Source of the DNA: Melioribacter roseus
GTDB lineage: Bacteria > Bacteroidota > Ignavibacteria > Ignavibacteriales > Melioribacteraceae
Direction: 5' to 3'
DNA length: 64,000 nucleotides
Assembly (NCBI GenBank): GCA_020724265.1
Contig: DYHH01000011.1
Span: forward strand, 32,603 to 96,602
Within the stretch, counting starts at the first letter, position 1; each line of letters begins with the position of its first letter. Positions 54,652-63,455 of this stretch are shown piece by piece. A model generated the notes under the pieces. It did no database searches, was not told the origin of the DNA, and saw only the letters and a list, made by a program, of their open reading frames with translations. Made by a program: the position numbers and the translations under genes.

Positions 54652-56556
54652 TTATCCCCTTGCCAATTCAATCATTAATTCAATTTCTTTTACCATTTGA
54701 TCCAGGTTACCGCTGTATCCGATACTTTTGAATCTTATGTTTTGATCTGCATCAATAATAAATTTAGTAGGTATTCCTTCTACTTTGAATTGAGTTATCA
54801 CTTCATTATTCAAATCAAGCAGAACATGAAACGGGTAATTATTTGCTTCAATAAACTTACGGGCATTTTCTTCTTTGTTATCGACTCTTTCCCATGCATT
54901 AACAAATAAAAACTCAACTGAGTTATCATCCTTAAATATTTCGACGGCAGTTTTCAAACCGGGGAAAGATTGCAGACAAGGTCCGCACCATGTAGCCCAA
55001 AAATCAACAAGAACAATTTTACCTTTGTAATCTGAAAGAGAAACTTGGTTTCCGTCCAAATCCGTTAAAGTAAATTGCGGTGCAGGCTCATTAATAATTT
55101 TTGATTTTAACTCGGCTAACATTTCAGTTTCTGCCGCAGAAAGAAATTTGCCGAGATATTCTTGGTAACCGGCATCGCTTCCGTTAACGGCAATGTATGC
55201 TTGTTTCAAATTTTCTTCTAATGAAGCCGAACCATTGCCTTCTTCAATAAACCGGCTGATTGCTTCAAGAGCTTTCTGATACTCACCGGCTTCAACCAAA
55301 ACACTTCCATAATAATCAAAAAGATCTTGATCGCCGTAAAGTTTGGAAGTATTCTCAACTGCGCTTTCTAAAATACTGATCGCTTCAGGTTGCGAACCGG
55401 TTTCAAATAAAAGTTGACCATACCGGAACTCATTAAGTCCCAGGTAAAAAGCTCTGCTTTTATCCCATTCTTTTTCGGTTTCGCCGGGGGATTTTTCAAG
55501 GTAAGGTTCATTATAAAAACGGCTTGCTTGTTTTACAGCTTCCTCGGCAAAAGCTAATGTTAATTGTTTATCCGTGCCGGCATTTATCATACTGGAAACC
55601 GTGCGTTGAAAATAGAATGGATGAATTTTGTTTGGATTACTCTTTGTTAAACTCAATGCATCTTCAAAATTACTTTCCTGCCTATAAGTTAAAAGTATAC
55701 CGTTATACATATTTGTAAGCATTTTGCTGTCGGGAAACTTGTCTCTGAATTCTTTCATTACGGCTAATTTATCTTTCCCGGTTTGTGCTTTGTTGAATTT
55801 ATCGAATTCAAACTCCTGCGCATATTTCCCGTTTGGATACTGCCCGTATATTTTTGATTTGTAACTTTCCGATTTCTCGATATTGTTAATTCTTGCATAC
55901 CATTTCGCAAGTAAACCGGTTTCAGTTTCGGATAATTCCTGATGTTGTTCCAAATCAGTCAATTCCGATTGAATGATAGAATTAACTTCATCCGGTCTTA
56001 TTCTTAAAAGTAAATTGAAGTATGAATCGAGAAATTCATTTTTGATTTCAGGATTTTCAATAAAAGCTTCATTAAATAATTGAAGAGCTTTGTCTCCATC
56101 GCGATTCAAACCGGCAGCAGTTGCCCAGAAATAATAACCCACTGCCAACCCAGCTTTAGAACCGGCAACGGTAATTCCACTATCATCAAAAAGATTTATT
56201 AGATAACCTTCTTTGTTGTTATTGTCTTTGAGTTCGTAATTATCTCTATCGACAAATTTAACTACAACACCAAATGAACTTGGCAGAGAAGTGAATTTAC
56301 CTATAAAACCTTTTCCTTCTTTTTTCATTTCGATTCCGACTGCATCTTCAAGCTCGGTACTGTATAGATATGCGATTAAATCAACATTATCTTTTCCTTC
56401 AAGCTGAGTACCGGCAGGATCATACATTACCGTAATTTCTTCACCCGGTTTTGGTTTCTCTGGTGAAATTGAAAATGTACCCTCAAACTTCGGTCCGCAG
56501 CCGTAAAAAATAATTGAAAATATAATTATGATTAAAAGTGCTTTCAAAAATTTCAT
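54652..56556 (-). CDS. TlpA-like thioredoxin lipoprotein with TPR-like region
   Basis: The 634-aa protein has a lipoprotein signal with the lipobox IFYGC (Cys20). A beta-sandwich domain (about 25-130) and a long helical TPR-like region (about 130-480) precede a TlpA/AhpC-type thioredoxin domain (about 495-630) with the active site WATWCGPC. It likely acts as a periplasmic disulfide reductase anchored to a membrane. This combination is common in Bacteroidota and Chlorobiota. Confidence 0.9.
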   Translation of the reverse strand: MKFLKALLIIIIFSIIFYGCGPKFEGTFSISPEKPKPGEEITVMYDPAGTQLEGKDNVDLIAYLYSTELEDAVGIEMKKEGKGFIGKFTSLPSSFGVVVKFVDRDNYELKDNNNKEGYLINLFDDSGITVAGSKAGLAVGYYFWATAAGLNRDGDKALQLFNEAFIENPEIKNEFLDSYFNLLLRIRPDEVNSIIQSELTDLEQHQELSETETGLLAKWYARINNIEKSESYKSKIYGQYPNGKYAQEFEFDKFNKAQTGKDKLAVMKEFRDKFPDSKMLTNMYNGILLTYRQESNFEDALSLTKSNPNKIHPFYFQRTVSSMINAGTDKQLTLAFAEEAVKQASRFYNEPYLEKSPGETEKEWDKSRAFYLGLNEFRYGQLLFETGSQPEAISILESAVENTSKLYGDQDLFDYYGSVLVEAGEYQKALEAISRFIEEGNGSASLEENLKQAYIAVNGSDAGYQEYLGKFLSAAETEMLAELKSKIINEPAPQFTLTDLDGNQVSLSDYKGKIVLVDFWATWCGPCLQSFPGLKTAVEIFKDDNSVEFLFVNAWERVDNKEENARKFIEANNYPFHVLLDLNNEVITQFKVEGIPTKFIIDADQNIRFKSIGYSGNLDQMVKEIELMIELARG

Positions 56557-56596
56557 GATATTCTTCCTATTGTGAGATAAAACGTTTGAAAATATA

Positions 56597-57301
56597 TCAA
56601 TTTAAAAAGACATCAAAAAGAATAAATCTTGCATTACTTTTTGCCGTTATTGTCAACTCGTTTTCATTGCTCACTTTTACTGCATCACGAGGATTAACTT
56701 CATTTTCAATCACATTTAGTAAGCCATCGATTAAGAAAAGATAAACTCCACGTCCCTCGGAAATTTTATGTTTGATTGTATTATCTTTTTCAAGTTCCGA
56801 TAAAAACAAATCGACATCTTGATTAATTGTCACAATTCCATCGCCTTCTTTTTTACTTACAAGTTTAAGCAGAGAATTCTTTGCATCATTTTGATTATAC
56901 TTTTTCTGTTCATAACTCGGTTCATACCCGGCTTTGTCTGGGATAAACCAAATTTGTAAAATATGTGCCGGGTTATCATCGGAATTGTTGAACTCGGAAT
57001 GATAAACACCCTTTCCGGCAGTCATTCTTTGAACTTCACCGGGACGAATAACTCCTTTACCGCCTGTGCTGTCTTCATGTGCTAACTCGCCTTCGAGTGA
57101 AATAGTAACGATCTCCATATTGTTATGAGGGTGTGTCGGAAATCCGGCACCTGGTGCAATAATATCATCATTTAATACTCTAATCGGTCCGAACTGAATA
57201 TTATCGGGGTCATAATAATGTCCGAATGAAAAACTATGATAACTTTCCAACCAGTCGATGTGTGTTTTACCACGATTTTTACTTTTATGAATTTGTATCA
57301 T
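56597..57301 (-). CDS. pirin family protein
   Basis: The 234-aa bicupin has the pirin metal ligands HPHNNME and GVYHSEF in the first cupin. Bacterial relatives such as YhhW have quercetin 2,3-dioxygenase activity. It sits 66 nt downstream of a marR gene on the same strand, an arrangement in which the MarR protein typically controls a pirin involved in electrophile or redox stress (inference). Confidence 0.92.
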   Translation of the reverse strand: MIQIHKSKNRGKTHIDWLESYHSFSFGHYYDPDNIQFGPIRVLNDDIIAPGAGFPTHPHNNMEIVTISLEGELAHEDSTGGKGVIRPGEVQRMTAGKGVYHSEFNNSDDNPAHILQIWFIPDKAGYEPSYEQKKYNQNDAKNSLLKLVSKKEGDGIVTINQDVDLFLSELEKDNTIKHKISEGRGVYLFLIDGLLNVIENEVNPRDAVKVSNENELTITAKSNARFILFDVFLN

Positions 57302-57367
57302 TTTTACATCCTTTCTTTTATAACGAGATAGTTAATTTTATATTTTAAGTAATATTATAAATTTTTT

Positions 57368-57826
57368 TCAGCCGTTTGATTTGAGTGAAAGACCAAGTTT
57401 TTTAAGCAAAGTACCTAATTCATTTTGTTCTTTTTTGCTGAGAACGGAAAAAATTTCATTTATTCTTTTCGCATGGTGGTTAAAAGTATCAGTAAACAAA
57501 TTATCCCCTTTCATTGTAAGTTGAACTAAAATAGCGCGCCGGTCTTCTTTGCTATGAACTCTTTCGATTAACTCTTGTTTTTCAAGATTGTCAAGAACGA
57601 GGGTCATATTTCCGCCGCTGACAAGCATCTTTTTACAAAGCTCACCAACTTTTAACGGACCGAGATGACCAAGTGCTTCGATTACGCTAAACTGGGTTGT
57701 AGTTAATCCATAATTTCGTATGTCCTCATCAGAAAGATGGGAAACAACGCTATGTGCTCTTGCAAGTTTTATCCATGTATTCAGAGCCAATTCATATTTA
57801 CTGTTATATGCTTTTCTTTTTTTCAT
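57368..57826 (-). CDS. MarR family transcriptional regulator
   Basis: Starting at the ATG at 57826, the protein has 152 aa with a winged helix (about 45-115): TTTQFSVIEALGHLG, LCKKMLVSGGNMTLVLDNLE and HSKEDRRAILVQLT (wing). An in-frame TTG at 57886 is rejected as start because it forms part of the promoter -35 box. It probably represses itself and the pirin gene in response to a small ligand. Confidence 0.92.
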   Translation of the reverse strand: MKKRKAYNSKYELALNTWIKLARAHSVVSHLSDEDIRNYGLTTTQFSVIEALGHLGPLKVGELCKKMLVSGGNMTLVLDNLEKQELIERVHSKEDRRAILVQLTMKGDNLFTDTFNHHAKRINEIFSVLSKKEQNELGTLLKKLGLSLKSNG

Positions 57827-57857
57827 AACAATTATCCCGTTGTCCAAGTTCAAATTT

Positions 57858-57886
57858 AAAATAGAATAAATAGGATACATTGTCAA
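57858..57886 (-). promoter_or_regulatory. promoter of marR
   Basis: On the minus strand TTGACA (57886-57881), a 17-nt spacer and TATTTT (57863-57858) form a sigma-70 promoter whose transcript would start near 57850, 25 nt before the marR ATG. Confidence 0.65.
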
Positions 57887-57958
57887 CTTTGTAATTTCCG
57901 CACTATATTTAATTGGAACTTTTGTTTATATTTTGTCTGTTTGATTGATAAGAAAACT

Positions 57959-58339
57959 ATGACAACTACTACAAAATATTTTACACCGAAGGAAGCTAAA
58001 AAGACTCTCCCTCTTGTAAAAAAGATAGTGAGAGATATACTTGATTCAAGTTTCCAGGTAAAAACAATTGCAGAGCAGATGGGAAGTGAGGCTCAAGAAA
58101 ATCCCGAAGTTCAAAAATTGCTGGAAGATATAAATTATTTCATGAGAGAGCTTGAAGAGATAGGATGTTATTATAAAGATTGGAATTTCTCAATCGGGCT
58201 CGTAGACTTTCCTTCAATAATTGACGATGAAGAAGTTTTTCTTTGCTGGCGAAGTGATGAAGAAGATATTTTATTTTATCACGGAATTAATGAAGGATAC
58301 GCCGGCAGGAGACGCATCCCGCATTACTTATTAACTTAA
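57959..58339 (+). CDS. DUF2203 domain protein
   Basis: The ATG at 57959 (MTTTTKYFTPKEAKKTLPLV) is preferred over an in-frame TTG at 57941. The 126-aa protein has the DUF2203 ending: IGLVDFPSIIDDEEVFLCWR, DEEDILFYHGINEGYAGRR. Function unknown. It is divergent from marR and its stop overlaps the convergent OsmC gene by 4 nt. Confidence 0.88.
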   Translation: MTTTTKYFTPKEAKKTLPLVKKIVRDILDSSFQVKTIAEQMGSEAQENPEVQKLLEDINYFMRELEEIGCYYKDWNFSIGLVDFPSIIDDEEVFLCWRSDEEDILFYHGINEGYAGRRRIPHYLLT

Positions 58340-58779
58340 TTTGATTTTTCTTCTTTACTTTTCAAAATTTTGTACGAATGAGTAATTTCCATTGCTTTCT
58401 TTAGCATTGCTGTAACACCGCAATATTTGGTTTGAGAAAGTTCAATTGCTTTTTCCACATCTTTAGCAGGAATACCCTCACCGTAAAAAATATACTCGAT
58501 GTGAATTTTTGTATATACTTGAGGGTAATCTTCGGTTGCATCGGCTGTTAAATTCATTTCATAGCCGTCAAGTTTAACTCGTTTCTTTTGCAGTATCGAT
58601 GCAACATCCGCACCGGTACATCCGCCGAGGCTTAGTAATAATAATTCTTTGGGTCTTATACCGGCATTGCTTCCGCCAAAATCTTCGGGACCATCCATCA
58701 TAACCCAATGATTGGAATCAGTCTTACCGGCAAAAGTTATACCTTGTAACTGTTTAATAAATGCTTTTTTCTGAGCCAT
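58336..58779 (-). CDS. OsmC family protein
   Basis: The 147-aa protein has the OsmC/Ohr fold with RPKELLLLSLGGCTGADVASIL (first redox Cys, given in part as LGGCTGADV) and LSQTKYCGVTAMLKKA (second Cys). Members reduce organic hydroperoxides with a thiol pair. It sits upstream of DUF2203 in convergent orientation and close to the deaminase. Confidence 0.91.
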   Translation of the reverse strand: MAQKKAFIKQLQGITFAGKTDSNHWVMMDGPEDFGGSNAGIRPKELLLLSLGGCTGADVASILQKKRVKLDGYEMNLTADATEDYPQVYTKIHIEYIFYGEGIPAKDVEKAIELSQTKYCGVTAMLKKAMEITHSYKILKSKEEKSN

Positions 58780-58838
58780 TTCTATCCTTTGGAAATTAAA
58801 AATATTTACGAGTTAGATACAGCGAAAACTAAAAAGAT

Positions 58839-59279
58839 TCACTCACCGATATCTTCATTCCAAAGCTCTGGACTGTCTTTAATAAATTGCTCCATCAATT
58901 TAATGCACTCTTCGTCATTAATAACTTCAAGGTCAACTCCGCAAGAACGCACATAATCTTCGGGACCTTTAAAGGTTTTGTTTTCTCCAACAATAATTTG
59001 GGGAATCTTATATAGTAAAGCCGCTCCGCTGCACATATCGCAAGGCGAAAGAGTTGAATAAAGAATAGCTCTTTGATAATCTTTTGCCTTCAACCTGCCG
59101 GCATTTTCCAAACAATCCATTTCGGCATGAAGAATTGCGCTTCCTTTTTGTACTCTTCTGTTATGACCGCGTCCGACAATCTTACCATCAATTACTAAAA
59201 CAGAGCCTATTGGTATTCCACCTTCTTCAAATCCTTTTCTTGCCTCTTTTAAGGCTTCTTCCAAAAATTGATCACGCAT
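58839..59279 (-). CDS. cytosine deaminase, yeast Fcy1 type
   Basis: The 146-aa protein has the zinc-deaminase triad His51 and Glu53 (HAEMD) and Cys80/Cys83 (PCDMC). Its closest match by memory is the fungal cytosine deaminase: GRGHNRRVQKGSAILHAE, LYSTLSPCDMCSGA, VVGEN-like IIVGENKTFKG and the ending LWNEDIGE correspond to parts of Fcy1 (WFEDIGE). It would deaminate cytosine to uracil. tRNA adenosine deaminase (TadA) is less likely, as the C-terminal tail matches Fcy1. Confidence 0.85.
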   Translation of the reverse strand: MRDQFLEEALKEARKGFEEGGIPIGSVLVIDGKIVGRGHNRRVQKGSAILHAEMDCLENAGRLKAKDYQRAILYSTLSPCDMCSGAALLYKIPQIIVGENKTFKGPEDYVRSCGVDLEVINDEECIKLMEQFIKDSPELWNEDIGE

Positions 59280-59328
59280 AGATACCTCGTAAAATTAAAT
59301 TAGATTTATAGAAAATTAACAGAAAAAG

Positions 59329-60399
59329 TCAGTGAACTCTAGCAGAAGCAAATATCCACGTTTCACAGAAAGAAGGAATGAATACCTTTTGGTATTTCGG
59401 ATTGACAAAATGTTTTCTCAAAATTTTCTTAACAAGTTTTAATGTTTCGGTATCAAACTCTGATCCGACTTGTAAAGTAACAATTCCTTTTTTGTTTAAG
59501 CGGGATTTTATTTTAATAAATAGATCTTCTAAAAAAAGTGATCGGTTGATTTTGGTAAATGCTTCGGGGTGCATTGTCAAATCATAGACTATTGCATCAA
59601 ATTTTTTACTGCTCCCGATATATTTTATTGCATCGCCGGCTATAATCTCAACGCGTGGATCGGCAAATGCTTCATAGCAAATTTTGCTTAAATGTTTCTT
59701 TGATGCTTTTATTACTTGTTGATCAATATCAACAAGTGTAACGTTTTCGGGATTGAGTTTTAGAATTTCATAAAGTATGCCGCCGTCACCCCCACCGAGG
59801 ATGGCGGTATTACCGAGATTCTTTTTTGATTTTTTAATAGGTTTAACCAAAGCCTCGTTATAGATGTGAGCATCTCTTTCGGCAATTTGAAGATCTTTGT
59901 CAAGGAATAACATTTTGCCGAAATTTTCATTTTCAATAATATCTATCATCTGAAATTTTGATTTCTTTTTGTAGAGATGTTTTTTGATGTGGTATCTAAC
60001 TTCGAAACCGCAGTCGGATTTGGATGTGATCCAATGAGGTTCCCTTATTTCCAATGGATTGCCTCTTTGAATTTCAGTCATGATTACCTTGCGCGGTTTA
60101 AGTTTTTCTTTAAGATGCTTAATAAACTTAATCTGCTTTTTTGCATCGGAACATGTGAAAACATCAATAGAAACATGTCCTGCTTCGGGATACGTATGGA
60201 TACCAACGTGTGATTCACTTATAATAGCAAGGACTGTAACGCCAAGTGGATTAAATTTATGGCTGATGATTTTCTCGTAATGTAAACCTGAATTTTCTAT
60301 TCCAGTTATAAGTAAATTTTCAAGCTTTTCGGGATTATTGAGAAGGCTTTTTTTACAATTTAAAAATTCGGCTATATGCTGCGTTCCTAATGGCTTCAT
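59329..60399 (-). CDS. S-adenosylmethionine decarboxylase-spermidine synthase fusion
   Basis: The 356-aa protein joins two polyamine enzymes. Residues 1-120 are a class 1b AdoMet decarboxylase with the self-cleavage site SESHVGIHTYPE: Glu62-Ser63, catalytic His68 and Cys83 stand at the numbers known from the Thermotoga enzyme. Residues 130-350 are a spermidine synthase with GGGDGGILYEIL (dcAdoMet loop), VDIDQQVI and YDLTMHPEAF in place of the usual DSTDPVGPA. One chain would thus make and use decarboxylated AdoMet. Confidence 0.9.
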   Translation of the reverse strand: MKPLGTQHIAEFLNCKKSLLNNPEKLENLLITGIENSGLHYEKIISHKFNPLGVTVLAIISESHVGIHTYPEAGHVSIDVFTCSDAKKQIKFIKHLKEKLKPRKVIMTEIQRGNPLEIREPHWITSKSDCGFEVRYHIKKHLYKKKSKFQMIDIIENENFGKMLFLDKDLQIAERDAHIYNEALVKPIKKSKKNLGNTAILGGGDGGILYEILKLNPENVTLVDIDQQVIKASKKHLSKICYEAFADPRVEIIAGDAIKYIGSSKKFDAIVYDLTMHPEAFTKINRSLFLEDLFIKIKSRLNKKGIVTLQVGSEFDTETLKLVKKILRKHFVNPKYQKVFIPSFCETWIFASARVH

Positions 60400-60575
60400 T
60401 CTTATACGAAAATTATGAAAATTTGTTTTTTTTTACACTATATTCTATTGATTACAAGTATCGATTTTGTTTTCTCAAATTTAATGTCGTTTTAAATTTT
60501 GCCGGAAATCAAAAACTTTGTAATAAGACTTCTCTTTTATATATTAACAATTAACTAATAAAAAAACGGATAATT

Positions 60576-61172
60576 TTGAAAACTCTTATCCCCAAATCTG
60601 AAGCGAGAAGAATTGTAGTTCAAAGAAGAAGTGAACTAACACAAATAGATATTGCCGGTAAAACTCAGTTGATTATACAAAGACTTTCTGCACTGGATGA
60701 ATTCATATATGCAAAAACAATACATTGTTATATTGCAAGCAGACCAGGTGAAGTTGATACGAGACGATTAATAAATTATATGGAAGGATGGGGAAAAGTA
60801 ATTGTTGTTCCTAAATTAAATAAAAGAACAAAAACTTTTAACCGGTTTAATTTTATGGGCTGGGAATACCTCGTAAGAAATAGCGAAGGTTATCTTGAAC
60901 CTCATGTAGGTATTGATGAAGACTTAAGCGATATAGACCTCGTAATCGTTCCCGCACTTGCAATTTCCGTTCACGGGCAAAGAGTTGGTTACGGCGGAGG
61001 TTACTACGATAAACTGTTAAAGAAAACTTTTGCACCTAAAATTGCACTTGCTTACGAATTGCAAATTTTTGATTATATCGAAACTGATATTCACGATGCA
61101 CGTGTTGATAAAATTGTAACCGAAAGAAGAATAATTACGACAAGAGAATACGCCAAACCATTATCTACTTAA
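60576..61172 (+). CDS. 5-formyltetrahydrofolate cyclo-ligase
   Basis: The 198-aa protein has the ATP site KSEARRIVVQRR at the N-terminus and the family signature RVGYGGGYYDKLL. It converts 5-formyl-THF to 5,10-methenyl-THF. The start codon is TTG at 60576 with acgga upstream; no ATG is close. The 176-nt gap upstream to the SpeD-SpeE gene must hold two divergent promoters; none is obvious. Confidence 0.92.
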   Translation: MKTLIPKSEARRIVVQRRSELTQIDIAGKTQLIIQRLSALDEFIYAKTIHCYIASRPGEVDTRRLINYMEGWGKVIVVPKLNKRTKTFNRFNFMGWEYLVRNSEGYLEPHVGIDEDLSDIDLVIVPALAISVHGQRVGYGGGYYDKLLKKTFAPKIALAYELQIFDYIETDIHDARVDKIVTERRIITTREYAKPLST

Positions 61173-61195
61173 TTTTTCATTTATAATTTCCCCTA

Positions 61196-61885
61196 ATGAT
61201 AAATCAACAAAACAATTTTGAAAATGATGAGCAGAAAAATCATCAAACCAATCAATCTTTGATTCCATCAAATCGTAGACTTTACAAATCACCGTATAAT
61301 TTTATACTGCTTGGAATCTGCGGCGGTATTGCGGAATACTTTAATGTTAGCCCGGTACTTGTAAGAATTATATTTGTAATCACTGCTTTGTTGGGAGGCT
61401 GGGGAATTATCTTTTATCTAATTTGCGCTTTCCTTATTCCCCAACATCCCGCTGAAAAAGGAAAAAAATTATTTCAAAAAATTGATATCTCGAAATTTTT
61501 TGGGGTTATTCTGATAGCAGTCGGAATATATTTCTGGATTCCTTCATTTGGTCTCTTTAGAATAATTGCTTCGATAAATTATAACAGCAATTTGTTTATT
61601 GCTTTTCTTTTATTTGCCGCAGGTTTTTTTGTGATAAGTTATAGTAAGCAAAGTGACTTCCCGGAAGAAGTAATAAAAACACAAAAATTAAGCCGACCAA
61701 TTAAGCATAGAAGACTACTTGGTGTATGCGAAGGATTTGCTCGTTATATGAATACGGATGTCAATATTGTTAGAATTTCTTTTATTCTTTTATTGTTTAT
61801 TACTCTTGGTACTGCCGCAATATTATATTTTATTGTTGGATTTTTAATTCCGTCCGAAGAAAGAGAATTGCTGAATGAAAAATAA
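61196..61885 (+). CDS. protein with two PspC domains
   Basis: The 229-aa protein has a PspC domain near residues 25-90 (RRLYKSPYNFILLGICGGIAEYFNV in part: LGICGGIAEYFNVSPVLVRI) and a second near 160-225 (LLGVCEGFARYMNTDVNIVRI), with membrane helices in each and two more between them. PspC proteins relay membrane stress in the phage shock response. The next gene overlaps it by 11 nt. Confidence 0.9.
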   Translation: MINQQNNFENDEQKNHQTNQSLIPSNRRLYKSPYNFILLGICGGIAEYFNVSPVLVRIIFVITALLGGWGIIFYLICAFLIPQHPAEKGKKLFQKIDISKFFGVILIAVGIYFWIPSFGLFRIIASINYNSNLFIAFLLFAAGFFVISYSKQSDFPEEVIKTQKLSRPIKHRRLLGVCEGFARYMNTDVNIVRISFILLLFITLGTAAILYFIVGFLIPSEERELLNEK

Positions 61886-62420
61886 TCTATTTGTCATAGG
61901 TTCATCGTTAATATTTTGGGGATTTCTTGTTGTGTTGAATTTTTTTAAGTTAGCTAATCTCGACTCTATAAAGGTATTTTCATTCGTGCTAATATTTTAC
62001 GGACTGGTTACTATAGTAAGTTCATTTAAAGATTTACATCGTACTAAATTGTTTTTAATAAGTATTTTTCTAAATACCGGAATACTTCTTTACATAATTA
62101 GTCATTATGAAATCTTAAATTGGTATAATCTTGCACTCCCGTCAATTTTATATGTAATCAGCGGCGGGTTCGTCATTCTATATTTGGAGAATAGTGTTGC
62201 AAAATCTTTCCTTGCCGCATCAATTTTCTTTTTTGCTTTATCCTTGATCTCAATTATTTATATTAATGACAGTTGGATTGTACAGTTTGCTCACAAAACA
62301 ACCTTAACATTGCTGTACTTCTGGCCGATGTTTTTGATACTGTTTGGGATACTGCTAATAATAGGGAAATCAAAACGACTATCGTCTCCGGGGCGTAGCA
62401 GCGGGCGGAACCTCGTTTAG
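61875..62420 (+). CDS. membrane protein, DUF5668/LiaF-TM like
   Basis: The 181-aa protein has about five to six membrane helices and few loops. It resembles the membrane part of LiaF-like or DUF5668 proteins, which often follow PspC genes and respond to envelope stress; this assignment is by context and general look. Its C-terminus (about 12 residues, SSPGRSSGRNLV) overlaps the 3' end of the convergent anti-sigma gene over 42 nt. Confidence 0.7.
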   Translation: MKNNLFVIGSSLIFWGFLVVLNFFKLANLDSIKVFSFVLIFYGLVTIVSSFKDLHRTKLFLISIFLNTGILLYIISHYEILNWYNLALPSILYVISGGFVILYLENSVAKSFLAASIFFFALSLISIIYINDSWIVQFAHKTTLTLLYFWPMFLILFGILLIIGKSKRLSSPGRSSGRNLV

Positions 62421-63455
62421 GCTTCCGAATAAAACGGCAGGTCCTTGAGGGATTTCAGACCCGGTAAGTGGCTCTATTGTAACGCGAACCATTTCAATTA
62501 TATTATTAGGCAAATAAGGAAGATCCGAAATACTTATGTATCTTTGTGCCCTACTGGGGACATAACTTCCAATTGAGTAAGATCTTCCATCGCTTATCAA
62601 CCAAATTTGAAAAGCTTGATCTGATCCTAACGTGGGCATATTTTTTAGTTCTAAAAGTCCTTCCCGGTGTGTAAATGAAAGCATTAATTTACCGTAACCT
62701 GTAGTGGTGTTATCAGTTGGATTTAGATGAATAATCTTAATATCCTCATATGTCATAAACTGAATGAGATCATCGAACCTAACCACCAATTCTCGAGTAG
62801 AAGCAACTTCTTCATTAAGTGAATTAATCCTTCCTTCAAGTTCCGTAATTTTCCCGGAATATTCCTGCGGAGATAGGTAAACAATTATCAACCCTGCAGT
62901 TAAAACGACAAATGCTAGTAATAGAGCAAACCAAAGATATTTAATTGAATTAGAGATATTACTGTCTCTCAAATCATTAATAGTCCTTGGCGGCAAATCA
63001 TAAGTTTGAGTTGGTAAAGGGGGATTAACTCTTTTGGCAGTCTCATAAAATTCAGTCCCCCTAGTTTTGGGAGATGTAGGACGTGGCGGAACATCTTCAA
63101 CCAGTGTTGGTTCCGGAACAGGTGTAAACTTCAGTTCTTCATCTTCATCCACACTACTAATCACCGTTTTGGCTGCGGTTTTAGTACTTTGCTTTGTAGC
63201 TTTAATTTTGTCTTTAATATCATCTTGCAGACTAATAAGCCTTTTTGCAACTTTATCTTTGAGTTCAGGTTTTGGTTTTTCTAATTCTAATATAACCGGA
63301 AGCAAGGAAATTACATTTTGAAGTTCGCCCAATTCACCAACGGGCATTTCACCGCCGTCTTCTACATATTCTCTAAATGTTTTGTGATTTTTTCGATCCA
63401 TGCATCCAGCTGCAAAAGCACTAATCATTTCATGAATTGCGTTTGATGCCATCAC
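62379..63455 (-). CDS. anti-sigma factor (RskA-like)
   Basis: The 358-aa protein has a helical N-terminal anti-sigma domain (about 1-75, no zinc HxxxCxxC motif), a proline-rich charged linker (90-175), one membrane helix (about 188-210), a coiled coil, and a C-terminal RskA-type extracytoplasmic domain (LELKNMPTLGSDQAFQIWLI). It would hold the ECF sigma factor encoded just upstream, with which it overlaps by 4 nt, and release it on an envelope signal. Confidence 0.88.
   Translation of the reverse strand: MMASNAIHEMISAFAAGCMDRKNHKTFREYVEDGGEMPVGELGELQNVISLLPVILELEKPKPELKDKVAKRLISLQDDIKDKIKATKQSTKTAAKTVISSVDEDEELKFTPVPEPTLVEDVPPRPTSPKTRGTEFYETAKRVNPPLPTQTYDLPPRTINDLRDSNISNSIKYLWFALLLAFVVLTAGLIIVYLSPQEYSGKITELEGRINSLNEEVASTRELVVRFDDLIQFMTYEDIKIIHLNPTDNTTTGYGKLMLSFTHREGLLELKNMPTLGSDQAFQIWLISDGRSYSIGSYVPSRAQRYISISDLPYLPNNIIEMVRVTIEPLTGSEIPQGPAVLFGSLNEVPPAATPRRR

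Noticed and set aside
57827..57886. Longer marR reading frame from TTG at 57886
   Set aside because: The extra 20 codons coincide with a good promoter (TTGACA-N17-TATTTT) and precede an ATG at the right distance.
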